Below, one piece after another: positions 7,368 to 13,615 of a stretch of 34,515 nt of DNA. The position numbers and the translations under genes were made by a program. The DNA lies in IMG/VR virus record IMGVR_UViG_3300037840_000236, positions 1 through 34,515 of that record. The stretch is one strand, 5' to 3'. Within the stretch, counting starts at the first letter, position 1, and each line of letters begins with the position of its first letter. The DNA is from a virus. The notes under the pieces are model-generated. The model made no database searches. It was not told the DNA's origin and was given only the letters and a program-made list of their open reading frames with translations.

Positions 7368-8001
7368 AAAATTGCCTTCCTTTCGACGAGAGCCATCCAG
7401 CAATGATTTGCTGCCATCCCGCGGGTTTAGTCAGAGCCACGCGGAAAATCTGGTAATCCTTGACCTCTTGAAGTTGAAAAAGTCCATATGTCCCATTCGG
7501 GCGAAGATGGACAGCGACGCGCTTGCGGATGACACCGTCCTCTTGCCTGAGAGCGTGCTCGTAAGCCGCGGTCTGAGGTCCCCAAGACGGTTCAACCGAC
7601 GCCGTGCACTTTATTTCTATGACCGTCGAGAAATTGTTGAAGACTCCTTCGCGATCAAAGGTGTATCCGTAACGGATGCCGCACATTTCCGCGATGCCGC
7701 GTGTCTCAATCCGGCGGGGAATGAAGTCGCATTCCATGCGGAACTTTGCCCAGGCATTCACGTAGGGAACGACTTCCGGTGCTACCGTGCGCCAATCCAA
7801 ATCGTGTTCGTCGAAAAACCATGCGGCCGTGTGAGCTGCCGATCCGATTTCCGCCTTGCGTTCCAGAACCTTTGGATTTACATGGTCATAGCAGACCAAT
7901 CCGCAATCATTCAGAAGCTGAGTCACCGAGCGGCGAACGATTCCGTTTTCGCGGTACTCGTGCCGCTCGGAGTCAAAGGCGAATTGTGGAGCTGCGCTCA
8001 T
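7333..8001 (-). CDS. PD-(D/E)XK exonuclease, Cas4/RecB-like
   Basis: The 222-aa protein shows the full PD-(D/E)XK set: H57 in GSAAHTAA, D116 in GYTFDREG, E129-x-K131 in VIEIKCT, and Q143-T-A-A-Y147 in motif IV. These residues coordinate metal and cleave DNA in lambda-Exo-like and RecB-like nucleases. The likely role is end resection for phage homologous recombination, together with the Gp3-like gene immediately upstream. The ATG directly follows the stop of that gene. Three Cys are present (C33, C37, C91), not arranged as the Fe-S cluster of Cas4. Start 8001 fits the length of related phage nucleases. Confidence 0.88.
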   Translation of the reverse strand: MSAAPQFAFDSERHEYRENGIVRRSVTQLLNDCGLVCYDHVNPKVLERKAEIGSAAHTAAWFFDEHDLDWRTVAPEVVPYVNAWAKFRMECDFIPRRIETRGIAEMCGIRYGYTFDREGVFNNFSTVIEIKCTASVEPSWGPQTAAYEHALRQEDGVIRKRVAVHLRPNGTYGLFQLQEVKDYQIFRVALTKPAGWQQIIAGWLSSKGRQFYGNGTRYTDEP

Positions 8002-9294
8002 TTACGCTTTCTGTTCTTCCCCTTGGGCCATTGCGTCCCATGCATCGCCAGACGTGAACCGCTTGTAGATCGCGTCGAACTTGTCGATGGTGATTTCGCG
8101 CATGTTGGCAAAGCCGAATTCCTTCACCGCGTCGCCCATTTCTTTGTTCGACCAGCCAGCTTGCGCCGCCGCTGATTGCAGCGCTTTGCGCTGTTCGTCG
8201 CTTATCTTTGCGGCGCCGTTGCCAGTTCCGTTCTGTTTCGCGGGCTGACTGGCTACGGGAGGCTTTGCGGCTTGTGCGGGCTTTGCAGGGGCAGAGGAAG
8301 ATTGCGGCACCGACACAGGAGTTGCCGAAACGCGTTCCGGCTGAGGAATAACCGCGCGCGGCACTTGTACGACGGGCTCTTCTTCGCCGGCGGGAAGCGC
8401 TGGATAGAACTCCGCAGCCAATTCCGCCGCATTGTCCTCTTCTTCGACCACCATCGTGCCGACGCCGAGCAGCTTCCGCGTGTCTTGGAACATGCGCGAG
8501 AACTCGGTCATCTTCGAGACCAGCTTCGGAAGATCCTCGGCGGACAAGTTCAGGCTGAGGATGTATCCGGTTGACGACTGCTTTCCCTTGTCGTTCTCGA
8601 AAACGATTTTTTCAGGAGAGACTTTTAACGAAACGCGGATCCCGGCAAGGCGGCCGCCGAGCAAAGAGCGAATCTGCTGCAGGCCGTTTGAAATATTCCG
8701 GATCGATCGCCAGGACGTCGTGTGAATCCGGCAAACGCCACCGAAGGACGGATACTTTTCAAGGATGAAGTACAAATCCCCCGATGGTTTACAGCGGCCG
8801 GCCTCAAGGTCGGGGCACGCATCGCCGCACGGCTCAACCGGCTGCCCTTTCTTCTCGCCGTTGCTGTATTTGTAATTACCGGGCCACGGTTCGCCTTCTG
8901 GATGCTTCTCTGTGCGCCGCGTCGCCTGCATCGCGAAGACGGTCGGTTCGACCTGGACCAGCGATCCCTTGCATTGCCACTCCGTCGCCTTCCACCAGGC
9001 AAGAGAAGTCTTGAAGACGTTCTCCGGGTCGTCGTCCAGTAGCACGATGCCAATTTCCGTTGGCTTGTTCGTGCCGTAAGCGGCCGTCATCGCGTTTGTC
9101 ACGCCCTCGTCAACGCTCCACACACCTTCGCCGTCGACCATGACCTTTTCAAGGAACTGGAAGTGATCGAGACGCGAGGGATAGTTTTTCCCCTTCGCTT
9201 TGTTCGGCGGCTCGCCGATCGAGACCTTCGTCGTTACTGGAAGCCTCTGCATCGAGAGGCCGCGTTCGTCGTTCGTTACGCCCAAAATTCCCAT
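8002..9294 (-). CDS. Gp3-like protein ('recombination directionality factor' / 'metal-binding' family), 430 aa
   Basis: The opening MGILGVTNDERGL and a Cys cluster (C156, C160, C168, C188, within CGDACPDLEAGRCKPSG and GGVCRIHTT) match a phage family variously labelled recombination directionality factor, Gp3-like, or hydrolase/metal-binding. Residues about 315-370 are a Pro/Ala/Gln linker. The C-terminal 55 residues (ISDEQRKALQSAAAQAGWSN and following) resemble the small module that ends many phage RecT, ERF and Rad52-type proteins. Placement directly upstream of an exonuclease supports a recombination role. The AGGAGGG ribosome site supports the start. No integrase was seen, so a true directionality role is unsupported here. 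Confidence 0.72.
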   Translation of the reverse strand: MGILGVTNDERGLSMQRLPVTTKVSIGEPPNKAKGKNYPSRLDHFQFLEKVMVDGEGVWSVDEGVTNAMTAAYGTNKPTEIGIVLLDDDPENVFKTSLAWWKATEWQCKGSLVQVEPTVFAMQATRRTEKHPEGEPWPGNYKYSNGEKKGQPVEPCGDACPDLEAGRCKPSGDLYFILEKYPSFGGVCRIHTTSWRSIRNISNGLQQIRSLLGGRLAGIRVSLKVSPEKIVFENDKGKQSSTGYILSLNLSAEDLPKLVSKMTEFSRMFQDTRKLLGVGTMVVEEEDNAAELAAEFYPALPAGEEEPVVQVPRAVIPQPERVSATPVSVPQSSSAPAKPAQAAKPPVASQPAKQNGTGNGAAKISDEQRKALQSAAAQAGWSNKEMGDAVKEFGFANMREITIDKFDAIYKRFTSGDAWDAMAQGEEQKA

Positions 9295-9307
9295 TGAACC
9301 CTCCTAG

Positions 9308-9571
9308 CTATGAATTGACTTCCGCCGGCGCATCAGCCGACTTCTCAACTGGTTTTTCTGCGGGGAGCTTCACGCACTTCTTGTGTGGCCGAATGAACTT
9401 GCCGAAGTGCTTGCCGATCGACTCGGCTGCGATGAGCGCCTGGTGCTCTTCGACTGAAACATCCTCGTAGCGGTAAACGCCGCCAGAATTGAACTCAATG
9501 TGCAGCTCGCGCGTTGCCGGGTCATGCCCGATTGAAACGATTTGGCTCGACTTCACTGGTTGTCGTTCCAT
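9308..9571 (-). CDS. KTSC-domain protein, 87 aa
   Basis: Residues 6-68 carry the KTSC signature: VKSSQIVSIGHDP, LHIEFNSGGVYRYEDV, then AAESIGKHFGKFI and a KKC in place of the usual KTSC-type end. KTSC domains are short all-beta/alpha modules proposed to bind RNA or modify RNA/protein partners; the function is unproven. The C-terminus is Lys/Glu/Pro-rich. The start at 9571 has GAGGTGACAC immediately upstream. It lies 14 bases before the Gp3-like gene in the same operon. Confidence 0.82.
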   Translation of the reverse strand: MERQPVKSSQIVSIGHDPATRELHIEFNSGGVYRYEDVSVEEHQALIAAESIGKHFGKFIRPHKKCVKLPAEKPVEKSADAPAEVNS

Positions 9572-9581
9572 GTGTCACCTC

Positions 9582-9713
9582 TCAATGCCCTGCGTTGCCG
9601 ATCACCAGGCAAATCAGACCGAATAAAATCAGCGCGGCAATCTTCAAGACCAGCATCGCCCTCGGATTAATCGGCGGTCCGAGCGGCGGACCAAATTTGC
9701 CGTTCGCGCTCAT
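9582..9713 (-). CDS. Single-pass small membrane protein, 43 aa
   Basis: The product begins MSANGKFGPPLGPPINPRAM and continues into one hydrophobic helix (about 20-39, LVLKIAALILFGLICLVI). The start overlaps the stop of the 55-aa gene upstream as ATGA, a common coupling in this block, which is the main reason to prefer this short form over longer in-frame extensions. No function is recognised. Small one-helix phage proteins can be host-membrane effectors, but nothing here proves that. Confidence 0.6.
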   Translation of the reverse strand: MSANGKFGPPLGPPINPRAMLVLKIAALILFGLICLVIGNAGH

Positions 9714-9877
9714 CTGGAAGTTTTGCGGACATACTCCTTTACGCGATACTTCCTGTTCGTGAACGCTTTCTGCTTCAACTCGCATTCGTGTTCTGCGGCC
9801 GTTTTGCTGGTGAATGCCTGGTCCACGATCCACTTCTTTGCTTCGTTCACTTCCACCACCCAAACTCCCTGACTCAT
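9710..9877 (-). CDS. Small basic protein, 55 aa
   Basis: This frame starts MSQGVWVVEVNEAKKW and ends in a basic segment (NRKYRVKEYVRKTSR). It has GGAGCGAACG just before the ATG at 9877 and an ATGA overlap with the membrane-protein gene. An in-frame ATG at 9889 is possible but lacks a ribosome site. The pattern of beta strands and lysines resembles short phage proteins that modify or describe trait fields, but no family is assigned. It is easy to miss because it is below common length cut-offs. Confidence 0.6.
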   Translation of the reverse strand: MSQGVWVVEVNEAKKWIVDQAFTSKTAAEHECELKQKAFTNRKYRVKEYVRKTSR

Positions 9878-9929
9878 CGTTCGCTCCATGCTTGGATTTG
9901 CGGAGACAATTGCCTCAGTTAGAAATCCG

Positions 9930-10223
9930 TCATTGCGTCAGTCCGCGCACGATCTCCGACCAGGACTCGAAACCTGTAATCATCCATCCCACAAAAAGAA
10001 CGGCGCCCATGAACACCATGCATCCCGCAGCCGCGAGATAAATCGACACGCGAGGAGCCGGTTTCGCATCGTTCGCCAGCGCAATCTTGGTGGCCGTTGG
10101 CAGCTTCTTTGCGCGAAACTCAATCGCCGCAGCGCGGCAAAATGCGCGCAGCTGCAAGGTGCGCCACTCCCGATCGAGATCGTCGAGTTCAGTTGGCCGG
10201 GACGGACTGGAGTTGTTCAGCAA
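9930..10223 (-). CDS. Membrane-anchored small protein, 97 aa, TTG start
   Basis: After a polar N-terminal half (LDDLDREWRTLQLRAFCRAA) comes one membrane helix at about 67-90 (IYLAAAGCMVFMGAVLFVGW). The TTG at 10223 is chosen because AAGGAG lies seven bases before it; an ATG at 10280 would add an Arg/Lys-rich stretch that is an antiframe of the neighbouring 50-aa gene and has no ribosome site. The gene overlaps the 3' end of that 50-aa gene by 35 bases. Function is unknown. Confidence 0.55.
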   Translation of the reverse strand: MLNNSSPSRPTELDDLDREWRTLQLRAFCRAAAIEFRAKKLPTATKIALANDAKPAPRVSIYLAAAGCMVFMGAVLFVGWMITGFESWSEIVRGLTQ

Positions 10224-10341
10224 GTTCGCTCTCCTTTTTGATCTTTTCCTTCTCCGCGACCGCATCAAAAAAACCTGCAAGATAACCGGAGGCGTATATT
10301 TCCGCGACGATCTTCGGGTCGACGTTTTTGAGAGGGTCCAT
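10189..10341 (-). CDS. Small acidic/helical protein, 50 aa
   Basis: The product begins MDPLKNVDPKIVAEIYASGY, continues with a GFFDAVAEKEKIKKE segment and ends in a helical QLQSVPAN. The pattern YxxGYxxGFxDAxxE is common in very short phage proteins of unknown role. The ATG at 10341 shares one base with the stop of the zinc-ribbon gene (TGATG), and GGGAAG lies upstream. This tight junction, with a start at the exact end of the previous gene, is the main support. It is below common length cut-offs. Confidence 0.6.
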   Translation of the reverse strand: MDPLKNVDPKIVAEIYASGYLAGFFDAVAEKEKIKKESELAEQLQSVPAN

Positions 10342-10742
10342 CACGCTTCCCTTCCCGCCGCTATCGCCGCACGCACTTTCTCGAGCAGCGCACGCTCTTT
10401 ATTCACTCTCGAAATGTTCGAGTCATAGAACCACTGGTCGACCGCTTCGAGGGCTTCAAGCATCTGCTGGTATTCACGCAGCCGAGCGTTGACCGTGTCA
10501 GCGAGACGATCAAGAGAAGCATCCAAGTCAACGGACGGCTGTTCTCCAGTCACTTTGCAAGTGGGGCACGCTTCGCTTGAATCGAGATATCCCCCACAAA
10601 CATCGCAAAATATTTTGCAACGCCTAGTGAGAGCGGAGGCTGAGGGGTCACAACCCAACGCCTCCGTCTCGCCTCGCGCTGCGGTGGTAGCGGGAGGAAC
10701 TTGGTCGTCCAGCATTCTCGAAACCGGGAATTCGTAGCTCAT
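10341..10742 (-). CDS. Zinc-ribbon protein with C-terminal coiled coil, 133 aa
   Basis: A zinc-knuckle pair (C46-x2-C49 and C59-x2-C62 within CDVCGGYLDSSEACPTC) lies in the middle. The first 40 residues are low complexity, and the C-terminal 60 (about 72-131) form a long amphipathic helix ending KVRAAIAAGREA. It is likely a protein- or nucleic-acid-binding adaptor; no family is recognised. The ATG overlaps the stop of the ribbon-helix-helix gene (ATGA) and the stop overlaps the next start, so it is in the same operon. Confidence 0.68.
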   Translation of the reverse strand: MSYEFPVSRMLDDQVPPATTAARGETEALGCDPSASALTRRCKIFCDVCGGYLDSSEACPTCKVTGEQPSVDLDASLDRLADTVNARLREYQQMLEALEAVDQWFYDSNISRVNKERALLEKVRAAIAAGREA

Positions 10743-11002
10743 GCGCGCCGCCTTCTCTCGGTCATTTCGTCACTTTTCAGCAATGCCTTTTGCTCTCTTT
10801 TGCTCTGAAAAGACTCACTAACGAACGCCTGTTGCTGCTGTAATTCCCCGGTGATTTTCTGCTCCCAAGCCGAGACTCCAAGGACGATCACTTGCCTGTA
10901 CTGACCTTGCACCGTTCGATCATGCCGATCAGCCATCTCAATCACCTTCTCGTGGGTCGCTTCGTCCACCGCAAGCCAGACACGCTTGAATTTCTTCGCC
11001 AT
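10739..11002 (-). CDS. Ribbon-helix-helix-like DNA-binding protein, 87 aa
   Basis: The protein begins MAKKFKRVWLAVDEATHEKV. A basic beta strand (KRVWLAV) followed by two helices (EATHEKVIEMADRH, then VQGQYRQVIVLGVSAW) is the layout of an Arc/CopG-type repressor. The C-terminal third is Gln/Glu/Lys-rich coiled coil. The start at 11002 is preferred over 11065 because the upstream residues do not fit the fold, though its ribosome site (GGA, spacing 5) is weak. It is the first gene of the leftward early block and faces a region with palindromic sites, which fits a regulator of the early promoter. Confidence 0.6.
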   Translation of the reverse strand: MAKKFKRVWLAVDEATHEKVIEMADRHDRTVQGQYRQVIVLGVSAWEQKITGELQQQQAFVSESFQSKREQKALLKSDEMTERRRRA

Positions 11003-11106
11003 GAAGTTCCAAGTGTTCTTTCTCTCCTCAGCCCCAACCACCAACTGCGCCGGAGTCTCTACCAAGATTCCGGCGTCCCTCCAGAAACACTTCTGCCCGA
11101 GCGCGT

Positions 11107-11118
11107 ACCTGATCAGGT
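11107..11118. promoter_or_regulatory. Palindrome ACCTGATCAGGT with a second half-site at 11189-11196
   Basis: The 230-base intergenic region 11003-11232 separates the leftward early block from a rightward small gene. It contains the perfect 12-bp palindrome ACCTGATCAGGT and a second AACCTGAT half-site at 11189-11196; a related GAAACCTAGT lies at 11131-11140. Twelve-base palindromes occur several times by chance in 34 kb, so the case rests on position and repetition of the half-site. A ribbon-helix-helix or cI-like operator is plausible. No strong promoter hexamers could be assigned. Confidence 0.35.
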
Positions 11119-11232
11119 TTTTGCTGTATCGAAACCTAGTCGCTTACAAAACCAAGATCGTGATCCGTACATGCGAAGCCCGTCGCAAAACCTGATAGAA
11201 AATTGCCCTCCGCAGAGACCAAGGGTGTCGAT

Positions 11233-11472
11233 ATGGCTACTCGGTTAAGTCTTGCGGAATACATAGCTAAGGCTGTCAGCACCGATCTGCAGAGCTTTAT
11301 CCTCGCAAACATGGATTTTGCCGCTCGGTTGAGCAAGCAAATCAAAGATCTCGATACAGAAAGGGTCAGGGCGCTATCGGAAGCGGAGGCGGCGCGCATT
11401 CTCATGGATAAACGCGAAAACATGCGCAAAATACTGGACGTCAGCGAATCGCGGAGCGCGGCTGCGGACTGA
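11233..11472 (+). CDS. Small plus-strand helical protein, 79 aa
   Basis: The frame begins MATRLSLAEYIAKAVSTDLQ and is largely alpha helical (DLQSFILANMDFAARLSKQI, then a Glu/Arg-rich segment). It is one of few plus-strand genes in the window. The ATG at 11233 has AAGGG about eight bases upstream, so it is preferred over an earlier in-frame start. No family is recognised. It is divergent from the ribbon-helix-helix gene at 11002, with the palindrome region between them, a layout expected of an early control gene. The opposite-strand frame across it has poor coding character. Confidence 0.5.
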   Translation: MATRLSLAEYIAKAVSTDLQSFILANMDFAARLSKQIKDLDTERVRALSEAEAARILMDKRENMRKILDVSESRSAAAD

Positions 11473-11591
11473 CATTTTTTGGGCCCTGCGGAATGATTAT
11501 GTTGTGGTAATGTTAGTACCGTAACTTTCTGAAAACACATAACATATTCATTCGCGGAAGCTGTCAAAAATCCCGAAAATCCCCGTTGTCT

Positions 11592-11607
11592 TGTGATATG
11601 AATCACG
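11592..11607. promoter_or_regulatory. Dyad TGTGA-N6-TCACG
   Basis: The sequence TGTGATATGAATCACG is an inverted repeat (GTGAT/ATCAC) and matches the CRP consensus TGTGA-N6-TCACA at nine of ten defined positions. It lies between two convergent small genes and directly abuts the stop codon of the ribbon-helix-helix gene at 11608. The location is not a usual activator position, so chance is quite possible. It could also act as part of a transcript end. Confidence 0.25.
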
Positions 11608-11769
11608 TTAGGCCGCCTGCTCTTTTTCGGAGGCGTCTGCTGCGCGGTGAGCGACCTGCCGCATGTATTCGCTCAAGTCCTGATGGTTGGCTTTCGCCGC
11701 CTTCTCGAACTTGCGCTTCTCCGCTTCGCTCACGCGCACGACGATTCTGATTGTGCGCTTAAGTGCCAT
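11608..11769 (-). CDS. Ribbon-helix-helix transcriptional regulator, 53 aa
   Basis: The protein begins MALKRTIRIVVRVSEAEKRK. The RTIRIVVRVS strand, followed by helix SEAEKRKFEKAAKANH and helix DLSEYMRQVAHRA, is a canonical ribbon-helix-helix fold of the CopG/MobC type, which dimerises and binds inverted repeats in DNA. The length is normal for the fold. The ATG at 11769 follows TGAGGAA; an in-frame TTG/ATG upstream would extend it by about 15 residues. A promoter with a consensus -35 box and an internal dyad lies just upstream (11822-11851), suggesting autoregulation. Confidence 0.75.
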   Translation of the reverse strand: MALKRTIRIVVRVSEAEKRKFEKAAKANHQDLSEYMRQVAHRAADASEKEQAA

Positions 11770-11821
11770 TTCCTCAGTTTCCGATGGTGTCGATTGTGGC
11801 AACATCCGTCTCATGCATGAA

Positions 11822-11851
11822 TTTGTACCAATGTGTGCCTATTGGTGTCAA
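11822..11851 (-). promoter_or_regulatory. Promoter of the ribbon-helix-helix gene with operator-like dyad in the spacer
   Basis: On the minus strand there is a perfect -35 box TTGACA (11851-11846), an 18-base spacer and a TACAAA -10-like box (11827-11822). The inverted repeat ACCAAT-N8-ATTGGT (11827-11846) spans the spacer exactly. A related TGGTGTC sequence is repeated at 11785-11791, inside the leader. The start codon of the regulator is 53 bases downstream of the -10 box. This arrangement is typical of an autorepressed regulator promoter; binding is inferred. Confidence 0.55.
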
Positions 11852-11881
11852 GGGGAATTTTTAACTATTTCGGGGTTTTCT

Positions 11882-12151
11882 GTGAGCGCCGTAGAAGCGA
11901 AGTTGGCCGACAGTCCGATCATGGCGATAGCCCTGCCGCTGGCGACTTTGGCGATCGCCGGGCTGGTTTACGCCTTCAGCCACGTCGTGGACGGGTTGCC
12001 ACAGAGGGAAAGAGAGCCATTTCCCAGGTTTAGGTGGCCGGAATTCGATCAGATGCTGCTTGGGTGCCTCGCGTGGGTGCTAGCGGCCCTTGCAGGGCTC
12101 GTCGCGATTGTATGGGCGCTAAAGTGGCTGTGGACCCATCTGCCAGTCTGA
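11882..12151 (+). CDS. Plus-strand two-helix membrane protein, 89 aa
   Basis: From a GTG at 11882 (GGGG six bases upstream) the protein has two hydrophobic helices: ALPLATLAIAGLVYAFSHVV near residues 17-36 and CLAWVLAALAGLVAIVWALKWL near 62-83. A charged loop (QREREPFPRFRWPEFD) separates them. This is a plausible inner-membrane protein of unknown role; small two-helix proteins of phages are often holins or superinfection factors, but the sequence does not decide. The gene is divergent from the ribbon-helix-helix gene and converges on the 74-aa membrane-protein gene. Internal ATG starts are possible. Confidence 0.55.
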   Translation: MSAVEAKLADSPIMAIALPLATLAIAGLVYAFSHVVDGLPQREREPFPRFRWPEFDQMLLGCLAWVLAALAGLVAIVWALKWLWTHLPV

Positions 12152-12168
12152 GGGGCTCTAGAAGCTTC

Positions 12169-12393
12169 TTACTGCCACGCCGTCTCGCGCAGCTTGGTCT
12201 GGACGTTTTGGGCGCGCATTTCCCCGATCACAGCCAGGCGCCGAGCCCGGCGTAGCCTGCGGGGAATAGCGATCTTCCATTCGAACCAGCGGATGCACGC
12301 GCCCTTGCGCCAGGTGAATACGAGCAAAGCGATCAGGGCCACGTAGCACAGCGCGAGAACGATGTCGGAAAATAAAGACAGCACAGGGTTCAT
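12169..12393 (-). CDS. Single-pass membrane protein with basic cytoplasmic tail, 74 aa
   Basis: The protein begins MNPVLSLFSDIVLALCYVAL; one transmembrane helix spans about 8-27, followed by WRKGACIRWFEWKIAIP and a strongly basic tail (RRLRRARRL). The ATG overlaps the stop of the 78-aa membrane gene as ATGA, with GGAGCG upstream, so the two are translationally coupled. Together they look like a lysis or membrane-effector pair, but no holin, antiholin or spanin signature can be named. It is at the 3' end of the late transcript. Confidence 0.7.
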   Translation of the reverse strand: MNPVLSLFSDIVLALCYVALIALLVFTWRKGACIRWFEWKIAIPRRLRRARRLAVIGEMRAQNVQTKLRETAWQ

Positions 12394-12626
12394 CGCTGTC
12401 GCTCCAGATACAAAACTCGCTCGGCGAGACGTTCGAGGCTCTCCGCCAGACTGTTCACCGTCCCTTGCATCCTCGAAACCAGCATCAGGGTCTCCCGATC
12501 AGATGCGTCGCTCTTGAAATTCACGGAGCGATTGTTGGCTTCACGCTCGCGGAGAAAGCGAAACAGTTCACGGATTACGAGAACCAGCAGAACGCCGCCG
12601 ACTCCCAGGCTATATAGTTGGCTCAT
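12390..12626 (-). CDS. Membrane-anchored coiled-coil protein, 78 aa
   Basis: A transmembrane helix at about 5-23 (YSLGVGGVLLVLVIRELF) is followed by a charged linker and a C-terminal coiled coil (about 45-78, with NSLAESLERLAERVLYLERQ). This layout (one helix plus coiled coil) occurs in some small phage lysis proteins and in phage haemolysin XhlA-like proteins. The ribosome site is GAGGATC at a rather long spacing. Its stop overlaps the start of the 74-aa membrane gene. Confidence 0.68.
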   Translation of the reverse strand: MSQLYSLGVGGVLLVLVIRELFRFLREREANNRSVNFKSDASDRETLMLVSRMQGTVNSLAESLERLAERVLYLERQR

Positions 12627-12686
12627 GGGCCGAGATCCTCAATACGGCAAAGCATTGAAGCGCCCCTAAGGGTGCCTGCTCATCCT

Positions 12687-13226
12687 TCACGGCTTGGTGG
12701 CATCCACCGCAGCTTGAACGTTCGCTATTGGTACCGTCGTGAACTGATTCGATCCAAACGGCCTTCGCGGAATGCCCAGTCTATCCAACTCATTACAAAG
12801 AGTTCTTGAATCGACGCGCACGTTCGTCCAAATCCAAGGCATACCACGTCCTCCCGTGTAGGCCGAAACTGCGCGAGATAGTTTTTGTTTGCTTAATGCT
12901 TTTTTTGCTAGAACTCGTCGGGCATAGGCTATGGCTTTTTCGGCCCCCAATTTCTTCACGATGAGGAAAGGACCAACTCCCATGCAAAACAATTCCAGAG
13001 ATTCCGCATTGACGATAGCAAGAACGGCCATCGGGCATTTACCGTTCGGCATGTTGATGAACAAATTTGTGCGAACTCCCTGATCGGAAAGAAAATCATT
13101 TATAGAATCTATCACTTCACGGTGTGAGAGCTTCTGCGCCATGGAGGCTCTCCATATGCCTTTCGTGTGGCTACCGAAATGTCCTTCACCGTCGAAAAAT
13201 CCGGCCACGTAAGACCAATTCATCAT
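12687..13226 (-). CDS. Single-motif LAGLIDADG homing endonuclease
   Basis: The N-terminus contains the sequence YVAGFFDGEGHF (residues 6-17), a LAGLIDADG motif in its common GFFDGEG form. Only one copy is visible in 179 aa, so the enzyme would act as a homodimer on a palindromic target. The start ATG overlaps the stop of the holin-like gene; a second ATG immediately follows. It is not inside a recognisable intron or intein. Free-standing LAGLIDADG genes are uncommon in phages, where HNH types dominate. C-terminal residues show basic clusters consistent with DNA contact. Confidence 0.85.
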   Translation of the reverse strand: MMNWSYVAGFFDGEGHFGSHTKGIWRASMAQKLSHREVIDSINDFLSDQGVRTNLFINMPNGKCPMAVLAIVNAESLELFCMGVGPFLIVKKLGAEKAIAYARRVLAKKALSKQKLSRAVSAYTGGRGMPWIWTNVRVDSRTLCNELDRLGIPRRPFGSNQFTTVPIANVQAAVDATKP

Positions 13227-13591
13227 CTATCTCCATGTGAGGCTATCGCTTGAGCATCAGCAACGGCGTCAGCGACTTTCGACGCCTGAGCTACGGCTTT
13301 ATCAGACTCACCTTGAGCCACTTGAAGAGCAACTTGTATTTCGTTTGGAATGGGATGTAATTGCAGCCACTTCGCGAGCGAAATGATCGCCGACACCAGG
13401 AAGCAGATCGCCATCACTTCGATCATGTGACCGCCCTTCAGGATGAAATGGTCGGGGTCCTGGCCGTCCACAACGGTCACGCCTACGCCAGAGGAAATGG
13501 CTCCCGCGCCTCCGCTGACGAGCGCACCCATGATCCCGAGCCACCAACCGGTCCAGTCCAGTCTGCTCATTGTGGTGACAGCGTTGATCAT
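13223..13591 (-). CDS. Holin-like two-helix membrane protein, 122 aa
   Basis: Two membrane segments are seen: about 15-40 (WWLGIMGALVSGGAGAISSG and following) and 56-78 (MIEVMAICFLVSAIISLAKW). The pattern W.G...ALVSGGAGAI.S, then a short DP.HF loop, then a second helix with an AKWLQ..P.P end, is like holin-class proteins I know from phage genomes. The C-terminal 40 residues are a soluble helical tail. A strong GGGAGGCAACC site precedes the ATG. A holin forms the lysis hole in the inner membrane; no endolysin was found nearby, so this is tentative. Confidence 0.62.
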   Translation of the reverse strand: MINAVTTMSRLDWTGWWLGIMGALVSGGAGAISSGVGVTVVDGQDPDHFILKGGHMIEVMAICFLVSAIISLAKWLQLHPIPNEIQVALQVAQGESDKAVAQASKVADAVADAQAIASHGDR

Positions 13592-13615
13592 GGTTGCCTC
13601 CCAGTGTTTCCGCCC

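Noticed and set aside
11136-11606. 156-codon minus-strand frame opposite the 79-aa plus-strand gene
   Set aside because: It spans the control region without a ribosome site and has Ser/Arg/Leu-rich shadow composition; the plus-strand frame has a ribosome site and helical pattern.
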